Source: Cytophagaceae bacterium (GTDB lineage: Bacteria; Bacteroidota; Bacteroidia; Cytophagales; Spirosomataceae). Taken from it: a stretch of 64,000 nucleotides of DNA. Each line of letters begins with the position of its first letter. Position 1 is the stretch's first letter. Below the pieces are notes generated by a model. The model did not search any database, was not told the DNA's origin, and was given only the letters and a program-made list of their open reading frames with translations. The position numbers and the translations under genes were made by a program. Below are positions 26,728 through 35,517 of this stretch, piece after piece. The stretch spans positions 1 through 64,000 of the forward strand of contig JAIXOL010000075.1 of the NCBI GenBank assembly GCA_027486845.1. Direction: 5' to 3'.

Positions 26728-27717
26728 ATGGAAGTCAAAATATTAGATTATTTTATTGAAAGATTTTCAAATCTTAAACGTGATAATGCACACGGAGAAC
26801 AAGCCCCAAATAAACCGATTTTATTATTGGCTGTCATCCAATTATTTGAAAATCAAGTAATTACGAATAACCAAATCTATATTTCTGCTGAACTCACTTT
26901 TGCTTTTTCAAGAATTTGTAATGCTTTTGTGGCTAATAAAGATAAGCATCCACGTTTTGCTTTACCTTTTTATCATCTCAAAAATGAAAAAGGAAATTGG
27001 TGGAATCTTGTGCCAAATTTAGGCTGTGAAACTTGGATTGATATGGCTGGGTCGATGCGTACGTTTAGCAATTTAAGTGCCGCAGTAGCTTATGCAGAAA
27101 TCAATTCAGATTTGGCTGAATTATTTAAAAACAGAGAAACATGAGAAGTTTTAAAACATATACTTTTGACTGAGTATTTTTCTCAAAGAGAAAGTCAACT
27201 TCCTGATTATCAATCTGATAAATACGTTGAAGGCTTAGCAAAACAAGTTTTAGAAGAAAGCCCTGCGATTTACGGAGCAAATATGAAAATTCTATCTAAA
27301 AATCAAAATTCCGATATTTATCAAGTAGAGGTTTTTAATCGAAGTGATATTTTTAGAAGGCAAATCATTAGTCTTTATGACGAAACTTGTGCTATGTCAG
27401 GACTTTGTGTTTCTGCACCATTTACAATTACAATGGTAGATGCTTGCCATATCGAACAATTTTCCAAAACCTTTAACAATCACGCAACAAATGGCATTGC
27501 TTTATGTCCAAATTTGCACCGTGCTTTCGATAGAGGAATAGTTTCTATAAATGATAATTATGAAATAATACTCTCAAAATCTTTCAAAGAAAACGTAGAA
27601 AGTGATTACAGTTTTTATAAATTGGCAGGTAAATCAATTATTTTGCCTAACAATTCTCTATATTACCCATCATTGGAGGGTTTTGCTTGGCATCGTAAAA
27701 ATGTATTTAAGAATTGA
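26728..27717 (+). pseudogene. HNH endonuclease interrupted by an in-frame TGA (SBD-HNH type restriction enzyme)
   Basis: Reading straight through one TGA (codon 139, 27142-27144) gives a continuous 329-codon frame. The N-terminal part (about 1-115) contains NKPILLLAVIQL and LPFYHLKNEKGNWW, a pattern like the sulfur-binding domains of ScoMcrA/SprMcrA-type enzymes that cut phosphorothioate DNA. The C-terminal part has the HNH core: VDACHIEQF, then ATNGIALCPNLHRAFDRG. In relatives the interrupted position reads as a short ETRE-type link, so TGA probably arose from CGA (Arg) by one C-to-T change. The HNH residues remain intact. A restart at TTG 27166 could give only the C-terminal half. Domain naming is from memory of the family. 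Confidence 0.75.
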
Positions 27718-27818
27718 TGAAAGAAATATAAATATCCATCGAATTGGGATTCATCCGAATAAGATTTCTGAACTTGAAACAAAAAAATCTATTTTGATAG
27801 CTTAAAGTTTTAAATTAG

Positions 27819-27932
27819 ATGTTGAATAATGACCATTTTATAAGTTTGGGAGGTGTAAACCTCGGAGATGATTTAGAAAAACTGTTTTCTGATAATGTAA
27901 AAGTATTAAAGGCTTTTAATTGCTACGGTTGA
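27819..27932 (+). other. 37-codon open frame running into the repeat array
   Basis: An ATG frame encodes 37 residues beginning MLNNDHFISLGGV, with a plausible amphipathic composition. Its last codons (KAFNCYG) are made of repeat-unit sequence (AAAGGCTT through GCTACGG). It may be the stump of a gene cut by the repeat or just chance. Confidence 0.2.
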
Positions 27933-27938
27933 ATGCTT

Positions 27939-28138
27939 GAATAGCCACGTGTGCAACTCGTGGAAAGAAAAACGGAGAAAAATCTCAACCCTGCAAGGGT
28001 TGAACAACCAAGTTTAACCCTTGCAGGGTTAGCGAGCCTATTTATTTTTATTCCGTAGGTTTCACCTACGGCTATTCATGTTCAAGCCCTTCGGGCTTTG
28101 GCGAGAAAAAAATAAGCAAGTCTGAAAGGCTTAAACCT
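27939..28138. repeat. Repeat unit 1 (200 bp, four clear hairpins)
   Basis: The inner 141 bp are bounded by TGAATAGCC (27938-27946) and its complement GGCTATTCA (28070-28078). Inside are CCACG/CGTGG (27945-27963), a 15-bp pair AACCCTGCAAGGGTT / AACCCTTGCAGGGTT (27987-28001 and 28016-28030), and CCGTAGGT/ACCTACGG with a TTC loop (28053-28071). After the right end come AAGCCC/GGGCTT with a TTC loop (28084-28098) and an imperfect AAGTCT/AGGCTT. Confidence 0.9.
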
Positions 28139-28362
28139 GAATAGCCACGAGTGCAACTCGTGGAAAGAAAAACGGAGAAAAATTCCAATCCTGCAAGGGT
28201 TGAACAACCAAGTTTAACCCTTGCAGGGTTAGCGAGCCTATTTATTTTTATTCCGTAGGTTTCACCTACGGCTATTCATGTTCAAGCCCTTCGGGCTTTG
28301 GTGGGAAAAAATTAAGAAATTAAGCAAGCCTAAAAGGCTTAAACCGCTACGGCGGACCGTAT
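28139..28362. repeat. Repeat unit 2 (224 bp)
   Basis: Nearly identical to unit 1 through the same hairpins, in the same orientation. It differs by a few substitutions, mostly in stems or linkers, and by about 24 extra bases at its right end that contain CCGCTACGGCGG. A diverged version of that end sequence also lies just left of unit 1 (about 27911-27938), showing that the true unit includes it. Confidence 0.88.
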
Positions 28363-28447
28363 GAATAGCCACGAGTGCAACTCGTGGAAAGGAAAACGGA
28401 GAAAAATCCCAACCCTGCAAGGGTTGAACAACAAAGTTTAACCCTTG
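28363..28447. repeat. Repeat unit 3, truncated (85 bp)
   Basis: Matches units 1 and 2 from GAATAGCC through the start of the second 15-bp arm (AACCCTTG), then breaks off. The next base begins the reversed TAG stop codon of the YhcG gene, so the truncation point and the gene end coincide. Confidence 0.85.
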
Positions 28448-29438
28448 CTAGATTTTATTCTCTAATCCATTCAAAATCTCTTGCCATTTTGCCTGTAACA
28501 GCTTTTTATTAGGTAACTTAGTCTGATAATCGGCAACCAATGTTGGTGAAAGTGTTCGATTTAAAGCGTATTCTACGACTGTATCGTCTTTGCTTTTACA
28601 TAACAAAATACCAATAGAGGGGTTTTCATGAGGCTTTCGTACATCATGGTCAAGGGCTTCCAAGTAGAAATTAAGTTGTCCCAAATGTGAAGGATGGAAT
28701 TCTACTATTTTTAATTCAATTGCTATTAAACAATTAAGAGAACGATTAAAGAACAATAAATCAATGGCAAAATCGCTTCTACCTACCTGTACAGGGTACT
28801 CTTCGCCCATGAAAGCGTAATCTCTTCCAAATTCCAAAAGAAATTTAGTAATGTTTTGGGCAATTGCTTTTCGTAGGTCTTTTTCTAAATGTTTTTCAGG
28901 TAGATGAAGTAATTCTAAAACGTAACTATCTTTAAATGAGTCAGTTACGTTCTGTGGTAATTCTCTCAACACTGTTGAGAGTTTTTCACTTCCAATCATT
29001 ACACGCTCAAAAATACTGCTATTCACTTGTCTTTTTAATTCTCTGAATGACCAACGTTCTTTAATCGACATTCTCAAATAAAACTCTTTCTCTTCTGGTG
29101 TTTTCAAACTGAAAATATATGTATTTATTATGAGACCAAGAAATTTCTCTACACAGTGTGTAGAGTTTAGGGGAATCTTTGTATGCTTCAAAAAACTGTT
29201 TCATTCTCCAAATATTTTGTGAAGAAAAACCAATGATATTTGGTTCTGACTTCTGGATATAATCAGATAACTCTTGAACAACTGACTTACCCCATGCTTT
29301 ACTGGCAACCTGTTGGCTAACGTATTCGCCTACTTGCCAATAAAGTGAAACTAACTCATTATTGACAGCATGATAAGCACGTTGTTTTGCCTCTTTAATA
29401 AGAGTTGTTATATGAGTAAACTGTTTTTCTAATTCCAT
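28448..29438 (-). pseudogene. YhcG/DUF1016 PDDEXK nuclease broken by a frameshift
   Basis: Two overlapping frames (29438-29061 and 29191-28448) together give a full YhcG-type protein. The N-terminal domain has YHAVNNELVSLYWQVGEYVS and ends at CREISWSHN. The other frame continues with LIINTYIFSLKTPEEKEFYL, the usual follow-on. The C-terminal nuclease core is intact: GRSDFAIDLLF supplies the Asp and IAIELK the Glu-x-Lys. The break is near 29122-29136. Family members are associated with restriction and other defence loci, but their targets are not settled. The stop codon abuts the repeat array. Without frameshifting, only separate halves would be made. Confidence 0.85.
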
Positions 29439-29475
29439 TTTTTATTTTATTGAGACATTATTTTCAAAATTGATT

Positions 29476-29930
29476 TCAATTCCAAGCCCTCAAATTCTCC
29501 ACCACTTTCTGAACAGCCGCTACTACAGCAGGTATTTCATCGGCCGAATTGAATCGCCCAAAACTAAAACGAATACACGAAAATGCTTCGGTTTCGGTCA
29601 TGCCCAAAGCCATCAACACATGAGAAGGCTCAACCGATGCCGAAGTACAAGCCGAACCATTTGAAACCGCAATATCTTGCAAACCCCCTTGATAGCCAGG
29701 TTAATAGCCTCAGTTGCTCCCGATGTAAAAACGATTTCGTGTATTTCTGCACCAATCAAATCAGCCATTTGTTGACGAGCATTTTTAACAGCCTCGCTTG
29801 CAATGAGTCCGAATGCGTGGGTTGAATTTGCATTAGCAAAATTATCGGTCAGGAACGGTAGCATAATCTCCAAAACTTCTGGGTCGATTTTGGATGTTGC
29901 GTTATTATCGAGATAAATCATAAGTTTCAA
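29476..29930 (-). pseudogene. Cysteine desulfurase remnant with large internal deletion
   Basis: The first 82 codons encode the N-terminus of an IscS/NifS-like enzyme (IYLDNNATSKIDP, then FTSGATEAINLAIKG). The last 68 codons, in another frame, encode its C-terminus with the catalytic-cysteine loop AVSNGSACTSASVEPSHVL. The join is at the CCCCC tract near 29684-29688. About 230 residues of a family that normally has 380-400 are missing, including the PLP-binding lysine, so no activity is possible. The likely start is the fourth Met-type codon (29921). This is the third damaged gene in a row. Confidence 0.92.
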
Positions 29931-29984
29931 ATTTACAAAACAAATAAGGCATGAATATTAAATTTCATGCCTTGAATCTTTCTT

Positions 29985-31535
29985 TTATGAATAATTTTCT
30001 TTCAAAAACTCTTCCCACTCATCAACTAATTTTCCTTTTAAAACCCTAGGGAATTTATGTTGTCCGCCAACTTTTCCTTTGAGTTTCATCCAATCATAGA
30101 ATGCCTGACTTGGGAGTGCCTTTACGAAGATGTTTTTCAAGCCATGTTTGCGTTCAACTGCATAATCATCATTTAATTCACATATCTTTTGGTCTATCAG
30201 CTCGCATAATTGTTTTTCATCTACTTTATCATCGGTAGCAATATACCATTGATGGGCGAAAAGGGGAGGATGTTTGATGCCGATAACTGTAAACTCTCTA
30301 ATGTCAAGTCCTAATTCTTTTGATACTAGTTCAATCGCATGATTCATATTATCGACTGAAAGATGCTCACCACAAAGACTTAAAAAATGTTTAGTTCGCC
30401 CAGTTATTTTTATCTCCATGCGTTTTTTGTCAACAAACTTTACAGTATCACCAATCAAGTATCTCCAAGCACCTGCACACGTCGAAATCAATAAAGCATA
30501 ATCTATATCTTCTTCAACATCTTGAACCATCAATGTTTCTGGATTACTAACTAAATTTCCATCTTCATCGAAGTTCACTTCGTTGAATGGCACAAATTCA
30601 AAGAAAATACCACGATTTAGCACTAAACGTAGATTGCCATCAGGTCGGTCTTGATAAGCCAAAAAACCCTCCGATGCCATATATGTTTCGATATAAATGA
30701 CAGGCTTACCAAATAGCCTTTCAAGTCCTTGTTTGTATGGTTCAAGTGAAACGCCACCCCAAGCAAAAGCAGTTAGATTTGGCCACATTTCATGAATATT
30801 ATTGAGTTTATATCTATCAATGATTCGCTCAAGCAAAATTGTATGCCAAGCAGGTACACCTGCTAAGAAACCAATATCCCAATTTGGAGCATTTAAAGTA
30901 ATGTCTTCGAGTTTGTTTTCCCAATCTTTTAGGGCTGATATTTTTTGACCAGGTTTATAAAAATTTTGAAACCAAATAGGTATTGTACCAGTGGTGATAC
31001 CACTTAAATCTCCTTCATAATGAGAATCAACCTCGTTGAGAGCTGTGCTACCTCCCAGCATTAAATAGCCCTTTTCGTATAAATCGGCTGGTAGTTCAGT
31101 ATATTGTCCGAGTGTAATAATCTGATTGATACTTGTACGCTGTATGGCCTTTATCATATCTTTCGTAACAGGAATTGCCTTTGAGGCGGCATCAGAAGTG
31201 CCAGAACTTAGGGCAAAATACTTTACTTTCCCTGGCCAACATACATTTTTTTCTCCTAATCGAGCTTTATACCACCATTCATTATATATTTTGGTATAAT
31301 CATATATTGGTACATTTTTTTTAAATTTAACGTAAAACTCGTCTCCGTTTTCAAAAATTGCTGAGCTTAATATTTCTTCAAAATTAAATTTCTCGCCAAA
31401 TTGTGTATAACGAGCTTTCGATAATAATTTAGTAAAGGCTTTTTTCTGCCATTTAGCAGGTTTTAATTTTCTTATTTGCTGAATTGTACTTGTAAATTTT
31501 ATACTACTTTTTAGTAGTCTTCCTAAAACTGCCAT
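29985..31535 (-). CDS. GH3-family acyl-adenylating protein
   Basis: The protein has 516 residues. GH3 proteins are adenylate-forming enzymes; plant members join amino acids to auxin or jasmonate, and many Bacteroidota carry one of unknown substrate. Visible motifs are the ATP-loop-like SSGTSDAASKAIPVT (about 113-127), the middle block YMASEGFLAYQ and the late YRYLIGD-like segment (WRYLIGDTVKF), followed by TGRTKHFLSLCGEHLS. No signal peptide. It is read leftwards and stands alone, just beyond the decayed island, so it marks the return to intact chromosomal genes. Confidence 0.88.
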   Translation of the reverse strand: MAVLGRLLKSSIKFTSTIQQIRKLKPAKWQKKAFTKLLSKARYTQFGEKFNFEEILSSAIFENGDEFYVKFKKNVPIYDYTKIYNEWWYKARLGEKNVCWPGKVKYFALSSGTSDAASKAIPVTKDMIKAIQRTSINQIITLGQYTELPADLYEKGYLMLGGSTALNEVDSHYEGDLSGITTGTIPIWFQNFYKPGQKISALKDWENKLEDITLNAPNWDIGFLAGVPAWHTILLERIIDRYKLNNIHEMWPNLTAFAWGGVSLEPYKQGLERLFGKPVIYIETYMASEGFLAYQDRPDGNLRLVLNRGIFFEFVPFNEVNFDEDGNLVSNPETLMVQDVEEDIDYALLISTCAGAWRYLIGDTVKFVDKKRMEIKITGRTKHFLSLCGEHLSVDNMNHAIELVSKELGLDIREFTVIGIKHPPLFAHQWYIATDDKVDEKQLCELIDQKICELNDDYAVERKHGLKNIFVKALPSQAFYDWMKLKGKVGGQHKFPRVLKGKLVDEWEEFLKENYS

Positions 31536-31675
31536 ATTCTTCGTCTTATATTTTATTTTTTGGCTTTCAATTCCAAAAATAGTAAGATTTTAATAAAAAT
31601 GAGTAGAAAATTAGTTTTAATTTCTAATAACTCATTATCTAAAGTGCTATAAATCAGTGACTTGAATAGTATGAT

Positions 31676-32443
31676 TTATAATTTCCAACGTTTTAAATCT
31701 TTGATTGTTTTATGAGCGGTCATATCATAATGGACTGGCACAATAGAGACATAATTGTTTTCGAGTGCGTGTAAATCGGTTCCCTCGGTGTTTGGTTCGT
31801 GATTTACAAAATCGCCACCCATCCAAAAGTAGGGTCTTCCATGTGGGTCTGTTCTTGCATCAAACTCTTCGTGCCAATAGCCATTGGTTTGACGGCAAAT
31901 TTTAATTCCTTTAATTGGATTTTCAGAATATTTAGGAAAATTGACATTTAGTGCTACATTGGCAGGAAACTCATTTGCCAAGGATTTCTCAGTAATTCTT
32001 TTTATCCAACGTTTTATATGTGAAAATTCTGCGTCATATTTAAAATCATCAAGTGAAAAGCCAATTGATGGAATGCCTTCTATAGCACCTTCTACAGCGG
32101 CTGACATCGTGCCGGAGTAAATAACTGAAATCGAAGAATTCAGTCCATGATTGATTCCGCTTACTACCAGATCAATTTTTCGGTCTTTTAGGAAGTGATG
32201 TTTGGCTAATTTTACACAATCGGCTGGAGTACCAGAACATTCATAAGCTTCAACATTTTTGTAAATTTTATTTTTCTTGACGTGAATCGTGCTATCAACG
32301 GTAATTGCATGACCCATCCCCGAATTCGGGCTATCAGGGGCTACTACAAAGACTTCTCCAATTTTTTTCATTACTTCAATCAAAACTGAAATTCCTTTTG
32401 ATGTAATGCCATCGTCGTTTGTAACTAATATAAGTGGTTTCAT
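31676..32443 (-). CDS. surE: 5'/3'-nucleotidase SurE
   Basis: SurE dephosphorylates nucleoside monophosphates in stationary phase. The N-terminal metal-binding motif LVTNDDGI appears at residues 5-12 and the SGTPADCVK and SGINHGLNSS blocks follow, all diagnostic. With the start at 32443 the protein has 255 residues, the normal length. An upstream in-frame Met at 32530 would add 29 residues with no counterpart in the family, so I reject it. The gene is read leftwards with about 400 bp upstream to murI. Confidence 0.93.
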   Translation of the reverse strand: MKPLILVTNDDGITSKGISVLIEVMKKIGEVFVVAPDSPNSGMGHAITVDSTIHVKKNKIYKNVEAYECSGTPADCVKLAKHHFLKDRKIDLVVSGINHGLNSSISVIYSGTMSAAVEGAIEGIPSIGFSLDDFKYDAEFSHIKRWIKRITEKSLANEFPANVALNVNFPKYSENPIKGIKICRQTNGYWHEEFDARTDPHGRPYFWMGGDFVNHEPNTEGTDLHALENNYVSIVPVHYDMTAHKTIKDLKRWKL

Positions 32444-32554
32444 ATTTTTGTGGGGCAAACCGAGTGTCGGCCTATTCAAGTTCGCAATGAAATAATTACA
32501 AATTAACAAAATGATATGCAAGCATACCATTTATTTACTGGTAAATTTAGAAAA

Positions 32555-32665
32555 ATGATAGAATTACCATTAAAAGTTACCATTCACAAAGATATTAAAG
32601 TGATTCGAGAAATTGCTAATAAAACTTGGTTTGTTACCTATGATCTTGTTTTTGGAGAAGAATAG
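32555..32665 (+). CDS. 36-residue open frame, divergent from surE (doubtful)
   Basis: ATG to TAG encodes MIELPLKVTIHKDIKV and a continuation with WFVTYDLVFGEE. The composition looks protein-like (alternating strand residues, acidic end), and it sits alone in the 400-bp surE-murI gap. It is short and has no recognised relatives, so it may be chance or a gene remnant. Confidence 0.25.
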   Translation: MIELPLKVTIHKDIKVIREIANKTWFVTYDLVFGEE

Positions 32666-32842
32666 CGGTGAATGTAAAAAACTGAATTATTAAAAAGTAG
32701 AGGCTTTAAAGGCTGTAAATTTAGATTTTAATGTAAATTAATACAATAAAGTACGATTTTTTTATGTGTAAGTTGTTTTTGAAATTATAAAAGAGGAAGA
32801 TTGGCTAGAATATTGAGTGGATGATTTTGTGATGTGGAAATA

Positions 32843-33625
32843 TTACCTTAATTGCTCAATTCGGGCAATATAACGTTGAAAGCGTTCTAAGTTTTGTGTC
32901 GGTTTTCCTGATTCTATATATTCAATAGAAAAAGGCGTTACTCCCTTAATTGAAATTAAATTCAGCTTATCTAAAATGTTTTTTAGATGACGAGCTGTGC
33001 CTTCGTTACCATCAAAAATACTTAGTTGAGGTGCGTGTTGGTAAAATATTGGTTCAAAATAAGTAAAGTGGGTGCAACCAAGCACTATTGAATTGAATTT
33101 TGAAATATCAATTTGTTGGAGCGTTTTACTAATATAATCTTCAGCGAGTCTGCCAAATTCTTCTCTTTCAGCGAGTTTAACTAATTCTGGCAAAGCCATT
33201 CTTTCAACGATTTTATCTGCATTAAGCGAATCTACCAATCTTTGAAATCGAACTGAACGCAAAGTGATTGGAGTGGCACAGACTAAAATGTGTTTTCTTT
33301 GAGAATTTATCACATTTTTATCATTGTCAACGGCCACTTTTACAGCAGGCTGTATAGCAATAATCGGAATACTTAATCTGCTTCGTAAATCTTCAATACA
33401 AACATTAGTTGCTGTATTACAAGCCAAAACAATGGTTTTTACTTTTCTTTGCAGAAAATAATTAACTGCATTTTCAACGTACTCTTTGATTTGTTCTTCA
33501 CTTTTTGTGCTGTAAGGTACATTTTCAGTATCAGCGTAATAACAATATTGCTCATTAGGTAGATGCCTAATAATTTCAAACAATAAAGTTAATCCGCCAA
33601 TTCCAGAATCAAAAACACCAATCAT
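32843..33625 (-). CDS. murI: Glutamate racemase
   Basis: The enzyme makes D-glutamate for peptidoglycan. The start FDSGIGGLTLL (5-15), the first catalytic cysteine in ACNTAT (Cys69) and the second in GCTHF (Cys184) are all intact. The length of 260 residues is normal. The gene is 22 bp downstream of dnaB on the same strand, so they probably share a transcript. Confidence 0.95.
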   Translation of the reverse strand: MIGVFDSGIGGLTLLFEIIRHLPNEQYCYYADTENVPYSTKSEEQIKEYVENAVNYFLQRKVKTIVLACNTATNVCIEDLRSRLSIPIIAIQPAVKVAVDNDKNVINSQRKHILVCATPITLRSVRFQRLVDSLNADKIVERMALPELVKLAEREEFGRLAEDYISKTLQQIDISKFNSIVLGCTHFTYFEPIFYQHAPQLSIFDGNEGTARHLKNILDKLNLISIKGVTPFSIEYIESGKPTQNLERFQRYIARIEQLR

Positions 33626-33647
33626 TTATCTAAAAGATTTATTATCG

Positions 33648-35270
33648 TTAGAATGGGAAATCTGTTTCTGCATCCAGATTTCTTGGTTGATTTGCCTTGC
33701 TACCAAGTGTTACTGTTCCACCTAAACCAGTGTTTGGAGCTACGTTTTTTTCAAAATTATCCAATGAACTAGCAGTATTGATTGGTTTTGGCATATTAAA
33801 ATCACCAAAATTATCTTGTCCAGGAAGTGGCGTATAGAAACCATCTAAATCTGTAAACTTGGTATATTTACCGATAAACTTAAGTTTTACAGTATCAACA
33901 TCACCACTTCGGTTTTTAGCAATAATCACTTCTCCGACACCTTCTGTCGAATTTCCTTGTTCATCTTGCGTAATTTTGTAGTATTCTGGACGATACAAAA
34001 ACATAACCATATCTGCATCTTGCTCAATTGAGCCAGATTCACGTAAATCGGAAAGCTGTGGACGTTTATCACCGCCACGTGTCTCAACGGCACGACTTAA
34101 CTGTGAGAGTGCAATTACCGGTACATTAATTTCTTTTGCAAGGTTTTTCATTGCTCTCGAAATTGCTGCAATTTCTTGTTCACGATTTCCTTTACCACCT
34201 CCACCACTTTCGGCGGTCATCAATTGCAAATAGTCAATGATAACCAAACCTATGTCAAACTGAGCTTTCAATCGACGACACTTAGCACGCATTTCCAAAA
34301 TTGATAGGGCTGGGGTATCATCAATATAAATCGGAGCGGAAGAAAGGTTTTTTATTTTTTGGTGAAGCTGAACCCACTCATGATTTTCAAGCTTTCCTTT
34401 TCGCAGTTTATTACTGTCTATCTCAGCTTCGGCCGAAATCAGACGAAGCATCAATTGAGTAGCAGACATCTCTAGTGAAAACATAGCTACAGGAATTCCC
34501 CATTCAACGGCAGCATTTCTCATTGCAGAAACTACAAATGCAGTTTTTCCCATTGCTGGCCTTGCTGCAATGATTGTAAGTTCGGTATTTTGCCATCCGC
34601 TTGTGATTCGGTCGAGTGCCGTAAAACCACTGGCTACACCGGTAAGTCCATCTTTATTATTCTTCTTTTTTTCTAACTCTTCGATGGTTGCACGCATAAT
34701 TGTGCTTGCATCAGCGTAGTTTTTTCGGATATTTCTTTCTGAAATTTCAAAGAAATTTTGCTCAATTTTATCTAAAAGATTAAATACATCGGTTGTATCT
34801 TCATATGCATCTTTTAAAATCTCACCCGCAATTTTAATCATATCTCGCTTGATAGCCGATTGAGTAATAATACGTGCATGAAATTCGATATTCGCTGCCG
34901 AATTAACTTTATTTGTTAATTTTACTAGATATGATGCTCCTCCAATAAATTCAAGTTCACCATTACTTCTCAGCTGAGTTGTAACCGTAAGCATATCGAT
35001 TGGTTCTGATTTGCCAAATAATTGAAGAATTGCATTATAAATTCTTTGGTGTGCTTCTTTGTAGAAACTTGATGGTTGAAGAATATCCACAACTGAGGTT
35101 AAGGCATCCTTTTCAATCATTAACGCACCCAAAACTGCCTCTTCAAGATCCATGGCTTGAGGAGGTAGTTTGCCCGATTCGTTTCGAAAACTTTCTAAAA
35201 ATAGATTTTTTCCGAAACCTCTTTGGTTGTTTTCACCACCAGTTGGATTATTTTGATAAGTTTTTTCCAT
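33648..35270 (-). CDS. dnaB: Replicative DNA helicase DnaB
   Basis: DnaB unwinds DNA at the replication fork. The N-terminal domain starts near PPQAMDLEEAVLGALM (37-52). The RecA-like domain carries the Walker A block ARPAMGKTAF, the Walker B-type VIIDYLQLM and the DLRESGSIEQDADMV arginine-finger region. The length of 540 residues fits DnaB with a Bacteroidota C-terminal extension (from about 470, rich in Asn, Pro and Gly). No intein is visible. Confidence 0.96.
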   Translation of the reverse strand: MEKTYQNNPTGGENNQRGFGKNLFLESFRNESGKLPPQAMDLEEAVLGALMIEKDALTSVVDILQPSSFYKEAHQRIYNAILQLFGKSEPIDMLTVTTQLRSNGELEFIGGASYLVKLTNKVNSAANIEFHARIITQSAIKRDMIKIAGEILKDAYEDTTDVFNLLDKIEQNFFEISERNIRKNYADASTIMRATIEELEKKKNNKDGLTGVASGFTALDRITSGWQNTELTIIAARPAMGKTAFVVSAMRNAAVEWGIPVAMFSLEMSATQLMLRLISAEAEIDSNKLRKGKLENHEWVQLHQKIKNLSSAPIYIDDTPALSILEMRAKCRRLKAQFDIGLVIIDYLQLMTAESGGGGKGNREQEIAAISRAMKNLAKEINVPVIALSQLSRAVETRGGDKRPQLSDLRESGSIEQDADMVMFLYRPEYYKITQDEQGNSTEGVGEVIIAKNRSGDVDTVKLKFIGKYTKFTDLDGFYTPLPGQDNFGDFNMPKPINTASSLDNFEKNVAPNTGLGGTVTLGSKANQPRNLDAETDFPF

Positions 35271-35517
35271 AATATTAATACAATGTTAAGAAGAAAAAAG
35301 GTGTTTTGAAATACCATTGTATTTTTAAACTAACTGTATGTTTAGTGTAAGTGACTGATAATCAATAGGTAATTAAAGATTTGAGTTTTTTTTGTGGAAA
35401 AATAAGCAAATTTGTGAATAATTTTTGAACTTTGGGAAACCATTTGAGACCATAAAGGCCGTTATTTAGGTTTCTAAAATAAATTTCTCATCAGATTTAA
35501 ATAATATATTTCTCATT

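Larger units (their letters stand above)
27718..28447. repeat. Palindrome-rich direct repeat array between two broken nuclease genes
   Basis: About 730 bp without a convincing gene. The first 190 bases hold only short frames. From about 27911 the DNA is made of three direct copies of a unit containing nested palindromes; the copies start at GAATAGCC at 27939, 28139 and 28363. Each full unit has the hairpins described in the unit entries. The third copy stops at 28447, directly at the stop codon of the YhcG gene. This is not a CRISPR array: there are no short repeats with unique spacers. Confidence 0.9.

Noticed and set aside
27142-27144. Selenocysteine or recoded TGA in the HNH gene
   Set aside because: HNH enzymes do not use selenocysteine at this place, no SECIS-like hairpin follows directly, and many other genes in the window use TGA as a normal stop.
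27911-28447. Possible CRISPR array
   Set aside because: The repeats are about 200 bp, consist of nested palindromes, and have no short repeat/unique spacer alternation or cas genes.
29470-29825. Rightward frames over the desulfurase remnant
   Set aside because: The leftward strand carries clear IscS-family motifs in two frames, so the rightward frames are shadows.
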